Under the pieces are notes generated by a model, which was given only the letters and a program-made list of their open reading frames with translations, was not told the origin of the DNA and ran no database searches. A program made the translations under genes and the position numbers. From assembly GCF_002197845.1 (NCBI RefSeq), contig NZ_NIDE01000010.1, positions 62,001 to 126,000 of the forward strand: a stretch of DNA of 64,000 nt, given 5' to 3'. The stretch comes from Fimbriiglobus ruber (GTDB taxonomy: Bacteria; Planctomycetota; Planctomycetia; Gemmatales; Gemmataceae). Position 1 is the stretch's first letter. Each line of letters opens with the position of its first letter. Of the stretch, positions 35,390 to 44,465 are shown one piece after another.

Positions 35390-37899
35390 CCTGTCTTGGA
35401 GACCGTTTTCCCCAAGAGATGTTGCCCGACGCCCGACTTGCCCGACTTGCCCGACTTGCCTTCAGTTGTGATGCTGGGCGAGATGCCGCAAGTATCGAAT
35501 TCGAAATCTTTTACGATCGGTGACTCGGACGGGTCGGCGGACCGCTTCGGAGGCAAGTCGGGCACACTGGCGTTCGTGATCACGAGGTCGTCGTTGTCAT
35601 CGTCGGGGGGCAAGTCGGGCAAGTCGGGCGTCGGGCACAACAACAAACGCCTTAAGACGACTCCGCCCCGACCGGGTTTTCCTTCCCCGTTCCAGTAACC
35701 CACGCCGGCGGTTACCAGGGACTCGAGGGCGGCCTCCGCGGCGTCCCGGGTCCTGTAGGTCCGCGGGTTCGACCTTTGAAGTGCCCGCGACGTGACCCCG
35801 CCCCCGTTCCGGTCGGCCAGTCGACGGACGAGGTCGACCAGGGCCCGCAGGTCGGCCTCCTCCTCGGACTCCCCGAACATCCCGTACACCCGCTCGGCTT
35901 CCCGCCCGAACCACTCGGCCAGGGCCGCCCCGGCGTCGACGCTCGCGACCCCGACCGGGTCCCGGTCGCCCCCGCCCTCGACCCGCCCGGCCACGTGGTG
36001 GAGGAGCGCGAACCGGGCCGCGTACGCCTCCAGCTTGGAGAACGCGGCCGCCACGTCCCCGGCCGCCTGGTCCTGGCGGAGTCCCCATCGGTTGTAGAAC
36101 GCGACCCACGCGACCTTGGCCGCCGGGCTCAGGCACACCCGGACCGGACGGGTGCCGCCGCCCGGGTCGGGCTCGAGGTCGAGGGCCAGGAGGGCGTCCA
36201 GGTTCCGCCCGACGGCGGCCAGCGTATCCGGGTGGACGTCGACCTCGGTCCACACCTTGGGCCGCCGCGGGGGGTAAGCCAGCAGGATGCGGGCGGTCAA
36301 CCCGCTGTCGAAGAACTCCCGGGACATGTGGGCGGCCAGGACCCCCGGCTGAATGCCCCCGCACACCGACGCGGCTGCGTACGGGACGTACACGAGCTTG
36401 ACGTCCCCGGTCTTGCGGTCGACGACGACCGTCCCGGCCCGGTGGAGTTCGAGCCAGTTCGGCAGGTCCGTTCCCCCGCCCTTGCCCTTGTACCGGGCGA
36501 AACTCCCGAGCCACCCGGCCAGTTCGTCCCGGGCGACCAGGACGCCGCGGGGGTTCTCCTGGAGGATGCCGGCCAACTGCTCGATCGTGGTGTCGGCACA
36601 GAACAGCCGCCGAAGCGTCGGCTTGGCCGGTTTCTCGGCGTCCTCGTCGCCGCTCCCGTTGTACGCGGCCAGGTCGGCCAGGTACTGGGCCACGTCGGTT
36701 TGATACCGGCGGATCAGGTGCCCCTGACGGTCCTTCAGGAAGTCGGTCACGAGGGCGAACGCGGGGGACTTGAGGGACCCGCTCTCGCCGACCACGGCAG
36801 CCCACACGACGGCCGGCTCGGACCACTGGCGGCCGAGGAAGATGCGGCGGGTGTTGCCGATCGCGGACGCGAGCACCGCGAGGGCCGGGAGGGCGAGGTA
36901 CGCCTCGTCGCACCCGAGGGCGGCCGCGCCTTGCCGCACTAGCGACGCCCACGGCTCGGGCAGAGCGTCGGTCGGGAACGGCTGCCACGGGGCGAGCGGG
37001 ACGTACTTCGCGTCCGGCGTGGCCGAGGGGGAAGAATTGTCGGCCCCGGTACGGACCTTCGCCCCGAGCCACTCGCGAACGGTGTCGACGATTGCCTTGC
37101 CGCGGTCCCCGAGCAGGTCGATCAGCTTGGGCCACCCGGTCGCGGGCTCGCCGCCCGCGATCCGGTCGGCCGTCCCGGCCACATTTCGGACCCGGTCGGC
37201 GGTCTCCTCGTCGTCGGTCGCGGCGGCGACGGCGGCGACGAAGGTTTCCACCCGGGTGATGTCCCACCCCTGGCGGAGGAGGCCGCCGGCCAGGGCCAGG
37301 TGGGCAAAGTGCCGACTCCCCCGGCCCGGCCAGTACCGGGCCAACAGAGCCGATGCCGCGATCGACCGGACGGCAGCCAGCAACACATCCGCGGCGGCCT
37401 CGCCCGGTTCCCCGTTCCGGTCCCATGCGAGCTGTTCGCCCCCGGGGTGCCGGCTCGGCGGAACGACCGTCTGGCCTCCGGTGGACCGGAGTTCGACCAC
37501 CATCCCGCGGACGTCCTCCTTCTGGAAGAGTGGATCGGCGAACGACTCGGCCGCCTTCTTGGGCGGGTCGGGGCAGCGATACCACCAATGGGACGCGGGC
37601 GCGGACGGGCGGCCCGAGATCATCTCGGTCGGGGGCAGGAAGAACCGGGCGACGGCCACGGCCTCGGGGCAGTCGAGGTCGACGTCGACCAAGTTGGCCG
37701 GGTCGCCGAGGAGTAACCCAATGGCCCGTTCCCGGAATGGGGTCAGGTCGGTCGGATCGGCCCGGAATGCGGTCCACCCGTTGCCGACCGGCTTCTTGGT
37801 ATTGGGCCAGACCGGGACCGGCCAGAATCGCCGGTCGAGGTAAGTGGCGGCCGCGGCCCGGGTGTCCAGGACGCCGTTCGCGTGGGGGTCAATTGTCAT
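35206..37899 (-). CDS. Primase-polymerase / DUF3987 helicase-like replication protein
   Basis: From the ATG at 37899 (MTIDPHANGVLDTR) the 897-residue product has an N-terminal prim-pol domain: VDVDLDCPEA near 71, SHWWY near 103 and a conserved PPSRHPGG near 147. A DUF3987-type region follows with a P-loop-like VVGESGSLKSPAF near residue 380. The last 130 residues are low in order and contain GKSGKSGKSG. They overlap the polymerase frame and may not be conserved. Prim-pol plus DUF3987 is a replication initiator or primase-helicase of mobile elements. It lies directly upstream of the DNA polymerase, so the two form a replication unit. Confidence 0.88.
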   Translation of the reverse strand: MTIDPHANGVLDTRAAAATYLDRRFWPVPVWPNTKKPVGNGWTAFRADPTDLTPFRERAIGLLLGDPANLVDVDLDCPEAVAVARFFLPPTEMISGRPSAPASHWWYRCPDPPKKAAESFADPLFQKEDVRGMVVELRSTGGQTVVPPSRHPGGEQLAWDRNGEPGEAAADVLLAAVRSIAASALLARYWPGRGSRHFAHLALAGGLLRQGWDITRVETFVAAVAAATDDEETADRVRNVAGTADRIAGGEPATGWPKLIDLLGDRGKAIVDTVREWLGAKVRTGADNSSPSATPDAKYVPLAPWQPFPTDALPEPWASLVRQGAAALGCDEAYLALPALAVLASAIGNTRRIFLGRQWSEPAVVWAAVVGESGSLKSPAFALVTDFLKDRQGHLIRRYQTDVAQYLADLAAYNGSGDEDAEKPAKPTLRRLFCADTTIEQLAGILQENPRGVLVARDELAGWLGSFARYKGKGGGTDLPNWLELHRAGTVVVDRKTGDVKLVYVPYAAASVCGGIQPGVLAAHMSREFFDSGLTARILLAYPPRRPKVWTEVDVHPDTLAAVGRNLDALLALDLEPDPGGGTRPVRVCLSPAAKVAWVAFYNRWGLRQDQAAGDVAAAFSKLEAYAARFALLHHVAGRVEGGGDRDPVGVASVDAGAALAEWFGREAERVYGMFGESEEEADLRALVDLVRRLADRNGGGVTSRALQRSNPRTYRTRDAAEAALESLVTAGVGYWNGEGKPGRGGVVLRRLLLCPTPDLPDLPPDDDNDDLVITNASVPDLPPKRSADPSESPIVKDFEFDTCGISPSITTEGKSGKSGKSGVGQHLLGKTVSKTGWWSIQASRAASRAAANSSRSRTSSRWRRCLTPSGPIPVRSGWTPRRPTSTPKPTASGYSR

Positions 37900-38056
37900 G
37901 GGTGGCAATCTCCACGGGTAAAGGTTCGGGAACGAGTAGGTGCAGGCCGTCGGCGGACGCCTGCGGGTGTGGGGCGTTGTGGGGGTCCGACAGGAACCCG
38001 CGGACCGCGGGTTCTGTGGCCGGCTCACGGGGCACGGGGCAAGTGGCGGCGGTCAT
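37889..38056 (-). CDS. Very small hypothetical protein
   Basis: The 55-residue product starts MTAATCPVPREPATEPAVRG. Its ATG overlaps the stop of the upstream gene (ATGA) and its stop overlaps the primase start by 11 bp, which supports translation as a coupled cistron. No family is recognised. The motif GFLSDPHNAPHPQASADGLH looks like a structured loop rather than a shadow frame. Confidence 0.55.
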   Translation of the reverse strand: MTAATCPVPREPATEPAVRGFLSDPHNAPHPQASADGLHLLVPEPLPVEIATHDN

Positions 38057-38355
38057 CGGCCGGCCCTCCGCACGGGCTTGTGACTCGCGACCGGCGGGTC
38101 CGTCTCGACGCGGACGGCGTCGGGGCCGAACCCGCGGGTCAGGAAGCCGACGAACAGGCACCCGAGGTCGCGGCCGGCGGGGGTTCCGGCCGGGACCTCG
38201 ACGATCATCCGGCGCCGGTCGACGCGGGGGCCGGCGTCGAGCCGGGCCCGGGCCCCGTGCAGGCTCTCGGCCGCCCACCCGGCCAGGGTCAGGGCGGCGG
38301 TCGCGTCCGCGGCCGGGACGTCCGGGGACACCAGGTAGCGATAAAAACGAGTCAT
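38053..38355 (-). CDS. Hypothetical protein
   Basis: The 100-residue product starts MTRFYRYLVSPDVPAADATA and has a helical N-terminus and a beta-like C-terminus (RRMIVEVPAGTPAGRDLGCL, FLTRGFGPDAVRVETDPP). No family is recognised. The stop overlaps the next start as ATGA. The ATG at 38355 is the first in a clear coding context, with the purine-rich AAGGATCG upstream as a weak ribosome site. Confidence 0.65.
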   Translation of the reverse strand: MTRFYRYLVSPDVPAADATAALTLAGWAAESLHGARARLDAGPRVDRRRMIVEVPAGTPAGRDLGCLFVGFLTRGFGPDAVRVETDPPVASHKPVRRAGR

Positions 38356-38432
38356 AATCGATCCTTTTATGTCTGAAATTAGTCGGCTACTAAGTAAATA
38401 TGCGATCCGCGTCCGAGGTGACTCGCGGATCC

Positions 38433-38942
38433 TCAAAAATTTCCGAACCCGTGGTCCTCGAACCGAGCCCGGAGGCGGGCGACCCGCCGGCGGAGGGTCG
38501 ACGGGGAGATCCCCAGGGCCCGGGCGGCCGCGGCCTTCGACCCGGTCGCGGCGAGAACGGCGGCCAAGTCGCGCATGTCGTCGGACACGGCGGCCAACAC
38601 TGTCGCGACGTCCGCGACGTCCCCCCGCCAGGACGACAAGTCGGGGATCCGGTCGAGATCGACACCGTCGGTGACTCGACCACGATCCCGCTTGGCCGCC
38701 GTCTGCTTGCGGTGAAGTTCGGCGGCCGTCCGGTAGAGGACGGTGGCGGCGAACGGCTCGGCCGGCCCGCGGGCCGGGTCGAACCGGTCCCACCGGCGGA
38801 TGAGAGCCACGGCCAGCTCCTGGGCCGCGTCCTCCCGGTCGTGGGCGGCCGCGACGCCGTAGCCGGCGACTTTCGCGGCGAACGACCGGATCATGGCCCG
38901 GACGGCGGGCGGGAACTCGGGCTGGGGCACGGCGAACTCCAC
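38433..38942 (-). CDS. Sigma-70-like regulator with C-terminal helix-turn-helix
   Basis: The 169-residue product starts MEFAVPQPEFPPAVRAMI. The N-terminal half (DREDAAQELAVALIRRWDRF) resembles sigma region 2. The C-terminal helix-turn-helix (GSKAAAARALGISPSTLRRRVARLRARFED) resembles region 4 or a Fis-type motif. It is shorter and more divergent than the ECF factor at 25.8 kb. Sigma-like proteins of this size occur in phages as late-gene activators. It precedes the replication genes on the same strand. Confidence 0.7.
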   Translation of the reverse strand: MEFAVPQPEFPPAVRAMIRSFAAKVAGYGVAAAHDREDAAQELAVALIRRWDRFDPARGPAEPFAATVLYRTAAELHRKQTAAKRDRGRVTDGVDLDRIPDLSSWRGDVADVATVLAAVSDDMRDLAAVLAATGSKAAAARALGISPSTLRRRVARLRARFEDHGFGNF

Positions 38943-39057
38943 CCGGCCTTCGGGGGGCGTGGGGCGACGGCGCGCGGCGGGGCGGGGACGAACGCGCGTG
39001 CGTTGCCCACGCTCACCTCCGCGGAGCGGCCGGCGGTACGTCGGGGTTGAAAGGGAG

Positions 39058-39366
39058 TTAGCCGGGCAGTTCGGCGTGGAACGGCAATCCGTGCTTGATT
39101 GTCAGAACGTGAATCATCCCATCCCCGATCGAATCGAGGAGGGCGAACAGGTCGAGGTGTTGCTTCTTGAGTGCGAACGTGGCCAACCCGCCCTCGGGGC
39201 GGGGCGAATTCTCGCCCGCGAATTTGAACTCGCGGACGATGCACGGACGGGGGGACAGGACCGGGTCGCCGCCGCGGACGATTAGTCCCTCGACGCGGCC
39301 GAAGTTCAGGGAGGACGGACAGGAGGTGCCGGCGGGCCGGCGACAGGTCACGGGAACACGTCGCAA
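39058..39366 (-). CDS. Hypothetical protein
   Basis: The frame of about 102 residues uses a TTG or an internal GTG start and ends KHGLPFHAELPG. The section CIVREFKFAGENSPRPEGGL followed by TFALKKQHLDLFALLDSIGDG reads like real protein and contrasts with the Arg/Pro-rich alternative frames. No family is recognised. It lies between the sigma-like gene and the QueC-like gene, on the same strand. Confidence 0.5.
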   Translation of the reverse strand: MRRVPVTCRRPAGTSCPSSLNFGRVEGLIVRGGDPVLSPRPCIVREFKFAGENSPRPEGGLATFALKKQHLDLFALLDSIGDGMIHVLTIKHGLPFHAELPG

Positions 39367-39486
39367 TCATGGAAGGCGCCTCACGCGGGGTTCGAGCCGG
39401 CCCGACCCGGACCGGTGAACCCAGCATGGCAAGCCGCGCTGAAACGGCACGGAAGTGGCGCTGAAAAAGCGCTGAAGAAACTCGAA

Positions 39487-41280
39487 CTACCGGGCGACCG
39501 TCGCGGCGGCGATCTGAAGCCGGTAGTGCTGCTTCTGGCGGCCGTCGAACACGAGCTCGGTCAGCCCGGCCGCCACGAGCTTCCGGCGGGCGTTACTCAT
39601 CGTCTTCTGGATGGTGAACGATTCGGCGTCGATGCCCGGCCAGACGGCTTCCCGGAGGGCGTCGTACGGCACGTAGTCGCCGACCGACCGGGCCATCCGG
39701 GCGACCAGGTGGAATTCGTTCGTGTTCCCGAAGAAGCATTCCCGGCCCCGCGTCCGGACGGTGAATCGGGCCGGGTCGACGATCAGCCGTTCCGGGTCCG
39801 TATCGGGCCCGACGGCGGGTGGCAACCCGATCGGGGTCGGCATCCGCCCGAGTATCAGCCCGAGGAGGGATGCCGGCGGGACGGTCTGGCCGACGATCGC
39901 GTTGACCTGCTCGCCCAGGGCCCGGGCGACCGCCCGGGACATCCCGTCGGAGTGCCGCCGGCACAGGTCGAACACTCGCTCGGCCGCGACCGCGGGCGGT
40001 AGCCCGTAGTACCGCAGAGCCCGGTTGACCTCGGGATTGTGGGCCGCGAACGCGACGGGGGAGGCGATGCGCCGGACGTCGAGGGCGGCCCCGACGAACC
40101 GCTCGACGAGGAGCAGATCGGCCCCGTCCCGGGCCCCGACCAGGACGTCCTCCCGGTACCCGGCGGGCGGGTCGTGGGCCGGGCCGAGGCCGGCCGCCAG
40201 GACGCTCAGCCGGCGGTCCACGCATTGGGAACACCGCCCGCAGTGCGGGCCGGCCCCGGTCGTCTGGTCGCGGGTGTGGATACAACTGACCGTGTCGGCC
40301 AGCAGGTCGGCGTGACCGGCCGCGTGCAAGGCGACCAGGAGTTCGGCCCGGGTCGCCCACTCGAACGGGTTGACGACCGCGAACTCGGACTCGAACACGA
40401 GGGACAACAACCGGGCGAGCCGGGCTAGGGCCTGCGGGTGGGTCGTCCGGCTGGCCCGCCCGCCGATCACCTGGGGGCTGATCGGCAGGTTCAGGCTGAT
40501 AATCCCGTTCTCGTAGAACCGGAGCTCGGACAACCCGACCCGGCGGGCGATCACCCCGCCGACGGCCGCGAACAGGAACGACCGGCTCCGCTGGGTATGG
40601 GCGGTGGCCACCCCGTCGGCCAGGTGGGCCGTGACCCCGACGTGGGCCGGGCGCGGGGTCCCGGCCCGGCGGCGGTCGGCGACGGCCCGGTACAGGGCCT
40701 GTTGGCGGGCGTACACGTGGTTGACCGGGCGGTGGCTGACCAGGAGCTGGCGGCGGCCGCGGACGGCCGTCGCGTCGATCGCCCCGCACAGCGAGTCGGC
40801 CCCGCCCGAGAACAGGGCGACCTCGTCGAACTCGCCGGCCGACGGGCCGACCCGGTCGAGGAGGTACTGGACGTCGGCCGCCCGGGCAGTCGTGGAGGTG
40901 AACGAGAACTCGTACTGGTCGTCGGTCAGGAACTCGAGGGCATCCCGGAGGGCGTCCCGGACGTGCCGGCGGGACCACAAGTCGGAACGCCGGACGGGGA
41001 TGTGGAACCGGAGCGTCCGCCGCCACCGGTCCCCGTAGTCGATCCGGGTCGGTCCCCCACGGGAGACCGTCTGGTCGGCCGCGAACACGTACGCGGCGAT
41101 CTCGATCAGGTCGAGCTCGGCCGGCGAGGGGCGGGTGTGAATGAGCCCGGCCAGTTGGTCGAATTTCAGCCGGACCTGCCCGCCCTTGTCGCCGATGTCC
41201 AGTCGGCGGACGACCGGCGGGGTTCCGGGGGCAGACGGGGGCTCGGCCCCGCCGCACACGATCAAATGGGGGTCAGCCAC
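39487..41280 (-). CDS. QueC-like PP-loop ATPase fused to a C-terminal winged helix
   Basis: The 597-residue product has the PP-loop SGGADS at residues 158-163 and a Cys cluster C333, C347, C350, C353 (HCGRCSQC). This is the pattern of the zinc site in 7-cyano-7-deazaguanine synthase QueC. An extra N-terminal domain of about 140 residues precedes the core. The last 90 residues (YVPYDALREAVWPGIDAES, IQKTMSNARRKL) look like an OmpR-type winged helix. QueC-like enzymes serve queuosine, DNA deazapurine modification in phages, and defence systems such as Qat and type IV CBASS. The GTG start overlaps the upstream partner gene, so the two are coupled. The size and winged helix differ from typical QueC (about 220 residues) and QatC. 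Confidence 0.8.
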   Translation of the reverse strand: MADPHLIVCGGAEPPSAPGTPPVVRRLDIGDKGGQVRLKFDQLAGLIHTRPSPAELDLIEIAAYVFAADQTVSRGGPTRIDYGDRWRRTLRFHIPVRRSDLWSRRHVRDALRDALEFLTDDQYEFSFTSTTARAADVQYLLDRVGPSAGEFDEVALFSGGADSLCGAIDATAVRGRRQLLVSHRPVNHVYARQQALYRAVADRRRAGTPRPAHVGVTAHLADGVATAHTQRSRSFLFAAVGGVIARRVGLSELRFYENGIISLNLPISPQVIGGRASRTTHPQALARLARLLSLVFESEFAVVNPFEWATRAELLVALHAAGHADLLADTVSCIHTRDQTTGAGPHCGRCSQCVDRRLSVLAAGLGPAHDPPAGYREDVLVGARDGADLLLVERFVGAALDVRRIASPVAFAAHNPEVNRALRYYGLPPAVAAERVFDLCRRHSDGMSRAVARALGEQVNAIVGQTVPPASLLGLILGRMPTPIGLPPAVGPDTDPERLIVDPARFTVRTRGRECFFGNTNEFHLVARMARSVGDYVPYDALREAVWPGIDAESFTIQKTMSNARRKLVAAGLTELVFDGRQKQHYRLQIAAATVAR

Positions 41281-42057
41281 GGTTGGCCCCCCGGATCGCC
41301 AGCTCCTTTTTCAGTTTCGTGAGGCAGTAGGCGGCGAACTTCTGGGCCTGATAGGCCGAGATCCCTTCGGTGAACCGGGCCTTCGAGTACCACTCCCCGG
41401 TGTACGCGTGGACGATCTCGGCCGCCTCCCGGCAATGGACCCCGAGGTCGTCGACGAACGCGTCCCGGGCGGCCCGGTCGGGGAACCGCCCGTTCCCGCT
41501 GACGTGCCGCGGGAGTTAGCGGTCCAGGTGGTACATCAAGAACCGGCGGGTGAACGCGGTGAAGAACGCGTGCCCGAGGGTCGCGAACCCCTTCTGGGTC
41601 GACAACTTGCGGACTGCCGCCCGGATCCGCTCCTCGGTGAACAGGACGCCCGTGTGACGGGGACGAGGTCGGTCAGGGCCTCGGCGGCGGCCAACTCGGC
41701 CATTTCGGCGAGGTCCGTCCGCGGATTCCGGGTGGACGCGTGCCACGCCCGGATGGCCTCGGACATCCCGGCGGTCAGGTCGAACAGGGTCGGGGCGTCG
41801 GGGAGGTCGATCCCGAGTTCGGCCGCCCGGGCCGGGAAGTCCGCCGTGCGGGCCGCGACGACGGTGTGGGCGAGGAGGTACACGACCCGGGCGACGCCGG
41901 GGTCGTCGGCCGACCGGTCGAGTCCATCGACGGCGGCGTGGGACACGGCTCGAGCGACGGCGGCCGCATTGGCCCCGTCCGCGATGCGGCCGACGACGAC
42001 TTGCCACGGGCGGGTGTCGGGGGGGTTCCGAGGCGGATGTGGCCCATAATCGGTCAA
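41273..42057 (-). pseudogene. Partner gene of the QueC-like ATPase, frameshifted and with an in-frame stop
   Basis: The TTG at 42057 starts MTDYGPHPPRNPPDTRPW and the frame holds a helical domain to LAAAEALTDLVPVT. One frameshift near 41655 leads to GVLFTEERIRAAVRKLSTQK and RFLMYHLDR. A TAA (41516-41518) then interrupts, after which the same frame continues LPRHVSGNGRFPDRAARDAF through VHAYTGEWYSKARFTEGISA to a stop at 41273. The rebuilt protein is about 260 residues. Its stop overlaps the start of the QueC-like gene by 8 bp. I do not recognise the family. Position suggests the target or partner protein of the QueC-like enzyme. Confidence 0.65.
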
Positions 42058-42443
42058 TCTCGGGTGGTGGGTGAGGGAGTCGTAGGAAAGGGTACCCCGG
42101 GCGACGTATGGGCCACAAACCAGTAGTGAACAAAAATACAGATTATTTTCCGATCCGAGGACTTTCCCATCGGTTACACCAGCTGCTTGCCGTGACTACC
42201 TGCGAAATTTCGGGATGCTCTCGGCTCATCACTCGACGAGGCCGAGAGGCCGATGCGGAGGTAAGTCCAAATCCCTTCCCGCCCGGAAAGGTGTGAGATT
42301 CTTTGCTCTCGGGAGGGATGTGTGAATCGCTTGCTGTCGGGAGGGGTGTGTCGGACCCCTCCGCGCAATTCGACAACCGACCATCGGAAGTGTCGCGCAC
42401 GGTCAACAGCCGCCTTCGTTCGAAGAAAACCGAATGGCGTTAG
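42058..42443. other. No gene; short degenerate tandem repeats
   Basis: Between 42275 and 42355 three degenerate units of about 27 bp share the pattern CTCTCGGGAGGGATGTGTGA (variants GCCCGGAAAGGTGTGAGATT and CTGTCGGGAGGGGTGTGTCG). They form no open frame. The rest of the interval shows no coding signal. Confidence 0.45.
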
Positions 42444-43935
42444 TACTACAGCGCAGGATATTATCCACTAGCCAACGAGGGACGTAAGTCGGCTCCGGCG
42501 CGTCGTTTTCGATGGCTGACGGCCGCCCGCCGATTCCTCTCTTGTCGCCAGTGGGACCACCTCAGGATCTCCGCCGCGTTCCATTCCCGAACGTCCAACA
42601 GGTGCATGAGGAGAGCCCGCACTTCGGGAACGGTCATCTGGGGCTCTTTTTTCCCCCAACCGGTGTTTCTGTAACACCAGGAAGGCCAGAGCCAACATCG
42701 ACAGGGCCGTGTGGTGATGCCATCCCACCCACCCCCGCGTCTCATACTCGTCGAGTCCGCACTCCCCTTTACCGATCTGGAAATCTTCCTCGATGGTCCA
42801 ACGACGTCCACGAATTTCGGCGAGTTTCTCCCGCCCGACATCCGCGGGGCATTGGACCGGTGGTACGTGACCTCCGGTTCCTGGCTCAGGGATCGCCGCG
42901 CTAACAGTCGCTCGGGTGATCCCCGGGCGTTCGTCCTCACGAAACCAGACCGTCACCTCGGCGTACTCGTACACCCGTGGTCCTTTGGTCCCGTCCCCGA
43001 CCACCACCCGGTGCCAGGCGGTTGCGGGTAAGTAGGCGATCACCTCGTCCACCCGGCGACGTTCGCCAACGATCCGGGGCTGGGTCGGCCGCCGACCCCT
43101 TGACGGCTTCGGTCGTTGGTCGGCCGGAATCACCTCCGGTCGCTGGGTCCACACCTGGGTATCGCACGCGATGTCCAGGACGTACCACTTGCCGAGCCTC
43201 CGGACCCCCTGGACAAACGTCGGGTTGTCCCCGTACACGCTATCCCCACCGACCCACCGAAATGGGACGCCGGCCGCGATCGCGTCCGCGATCATCTCCC
43301 GGGCCAGTTCCGGTTGGGTTCGGAAGACCACGCCCTCGGGAACCCCGGCGTCTTGGCACCGGGGGCCATCCTCCACCCACTCCTCGGGGAGATACCACCG
43401 GCGGTCGACGACGGCGTGCCGCGAGACGAGGCGTAATTCGCGAACACCCCGATCTGGCAGTTGTCGACCCGCCCCAGGGTACCCGAATACTGCCGCTGGA
43501 CCCCGACCGACTTGGTCCCCTTCTTGGGGAATCCGGTCTCGTCGACGTTCAGGACGGCGTCCGGATCGGTCAACGCGCCCACGACGGCTTGCCGCACGTC
43601 GCTCAGGAGCGCGCGGTCCGACCAGACCCCGGTGGCGACGAACGCTTGGAGGCTGCGAACCGGACCGCCGTTCGTCGCCTCGGCGATGTTCTCACTGTTG
43701 CGTCGGTCGCCCCCACGGAGGAGACCCTGGACGAACCGACGGGCATGGCCATCGTTCTCGCTCCGCCCAAAGAGTGGGTGAACTGGTCCAAGAAGCGATC
43801 GAGTTCGGGTTTGAGACGGAGGAGTTCTTGTTCGTCCATGAACAGCGCCGGAAAAGAGGGAAGATGTCTCCTGACAATACGTTATAACCAATCCCTATCC
43901 GGCGTCAAAGGGCTCTCTCGGCCTGCGCTGTAGTA
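42444..43935 (-). mobile_element. Second IS701-like element (decayed)
   Basis: The ends TACTACAGCGCAGG (42444) and CCTGCGCTGTAGTA (43935) are inverted and resemble the CAGTACAGCGCAG ends of the main IS701 copies. Flanks are TTAG on the left and TTAA on the right, a degenerate YTAR duplication. Length is about 1492 bp. Confidence 0.8.
42468..43839 (-). pseudogene. IS701-like transposase with several frameshifts
   Basis: The pieces, in order, are MDEQELLRLKPELDRFLDQF (from 43839), then a shifted frame with NVDETGFPKKGTKSVGVQRQ and CQIGVFANYASSRG, then a third frame with PFRWVGGDSVYGDNPTF and WTIEEDFQIGKGECGLDEYE, and finally a tail in yet another frame (MTVPEVRALLMHLLDVREWN) ending near 42468. 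Together they give the complete DDE order of an IS701-type transposase (DET, DSVYG, E in the WTIEE helix). At least three frame changes are needed, so the gene is inactive. Confidence 0.85.
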
Positions 43936-44124
43936 TTAAGCGGGCGTGGCGTTTTAGCACCGAAAAATCCGGATGTTTCTCGGGTTGCTGCGACAAAGTG
44001 CGCGGTCTTCACAATTCGCCCCGGATCGACGGAACGCATCCCGTTCCAGGTGGTTACAGCTCGCCTCCGACCGGCAGGCGGGGCGCAAATTGCAAATGAT
44101 TTCGGTAAATCCGAGGTGCGTGGG

Positions 44125-44465
44125 ATGGGCGGCATGGGCAGCGGGAAACGGTTCGGGCGGTCCAAGAACGCCTTGGTCGAAGACTGCTGGGACATCGACA
44201 CGACTGACTTCGGCCGACGAGGGCTCCTCGCGCCCGGCACCCATCAATCCGGGAGCTGACGCGAACTCGTACCGCCCTGCTGGGTCGCGCGCTGTCGTCC
44301 ACGATCGAATACACGCTCGACCTGCGCGCCCCCGACCAGGCTTTTGTGGAACTGCGGTATCGGTTGGTTCTGGCCGACGAGTCGCACACCTACCGGGTGC
44401 GGTTGGTGTCGACGGGCTGCGCGTTTGGTGGGGTGCGGTGGTGGTTCCTCTGTCCGTTGATCCGG
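44125..44465 (+). pseudogene. Planctomycete/proteobacterial zinc-ribbon hypothetical protein, frameshifted and cut by IS21-B
   Basis: The start MGGMGSGKRFGRSKNALVED and continuation CWDIDTTDFGRRGLLAPGTH match a widespread small family that begins MGxGxxxxxxx-TVExC. A frameshift near 44240 leads to IEYTLDLRAPDQAFVELRYR and YRVRLVSTGCAFGGVRWWFL followed by CP. The family normally continues with a zinc ribbon after WFxCP. Here the frame enters IS21-B, whose first six bases give Trp-stop. The C-terminus is therefore lost. Confidence 0.7.

Noticed and set aside
35776-36942. Plus frame of 388 codons opposite the primase gene
   Set aside because: It is the antisense of a convincing prim-pol/DUF3987 frame with expected motifs.
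40438-41322. Plus frame opposite the QueC-like gene
   Set aside because: It is a shadow of the PP-loop ATPase frame and has no motif.
29652-42057. Complete prophage
   Set aside because: No integrase, capsid, portal, large terminase or lysis gene was found, so the block is described only as phage- or plasmid-like.
39487-42057. Complete Qat defence system
   Set aside because: No QatA ATPase or TatD-like QatD gene is nearby. The partner protein does not begin like the QatB proteins I know, and the ATPase is much longer than QatC.
42275-42355. CRISPR or tandem coding repeat
   Set aside because: There are only three degenerate 27-bp units without spacers or an open frame.
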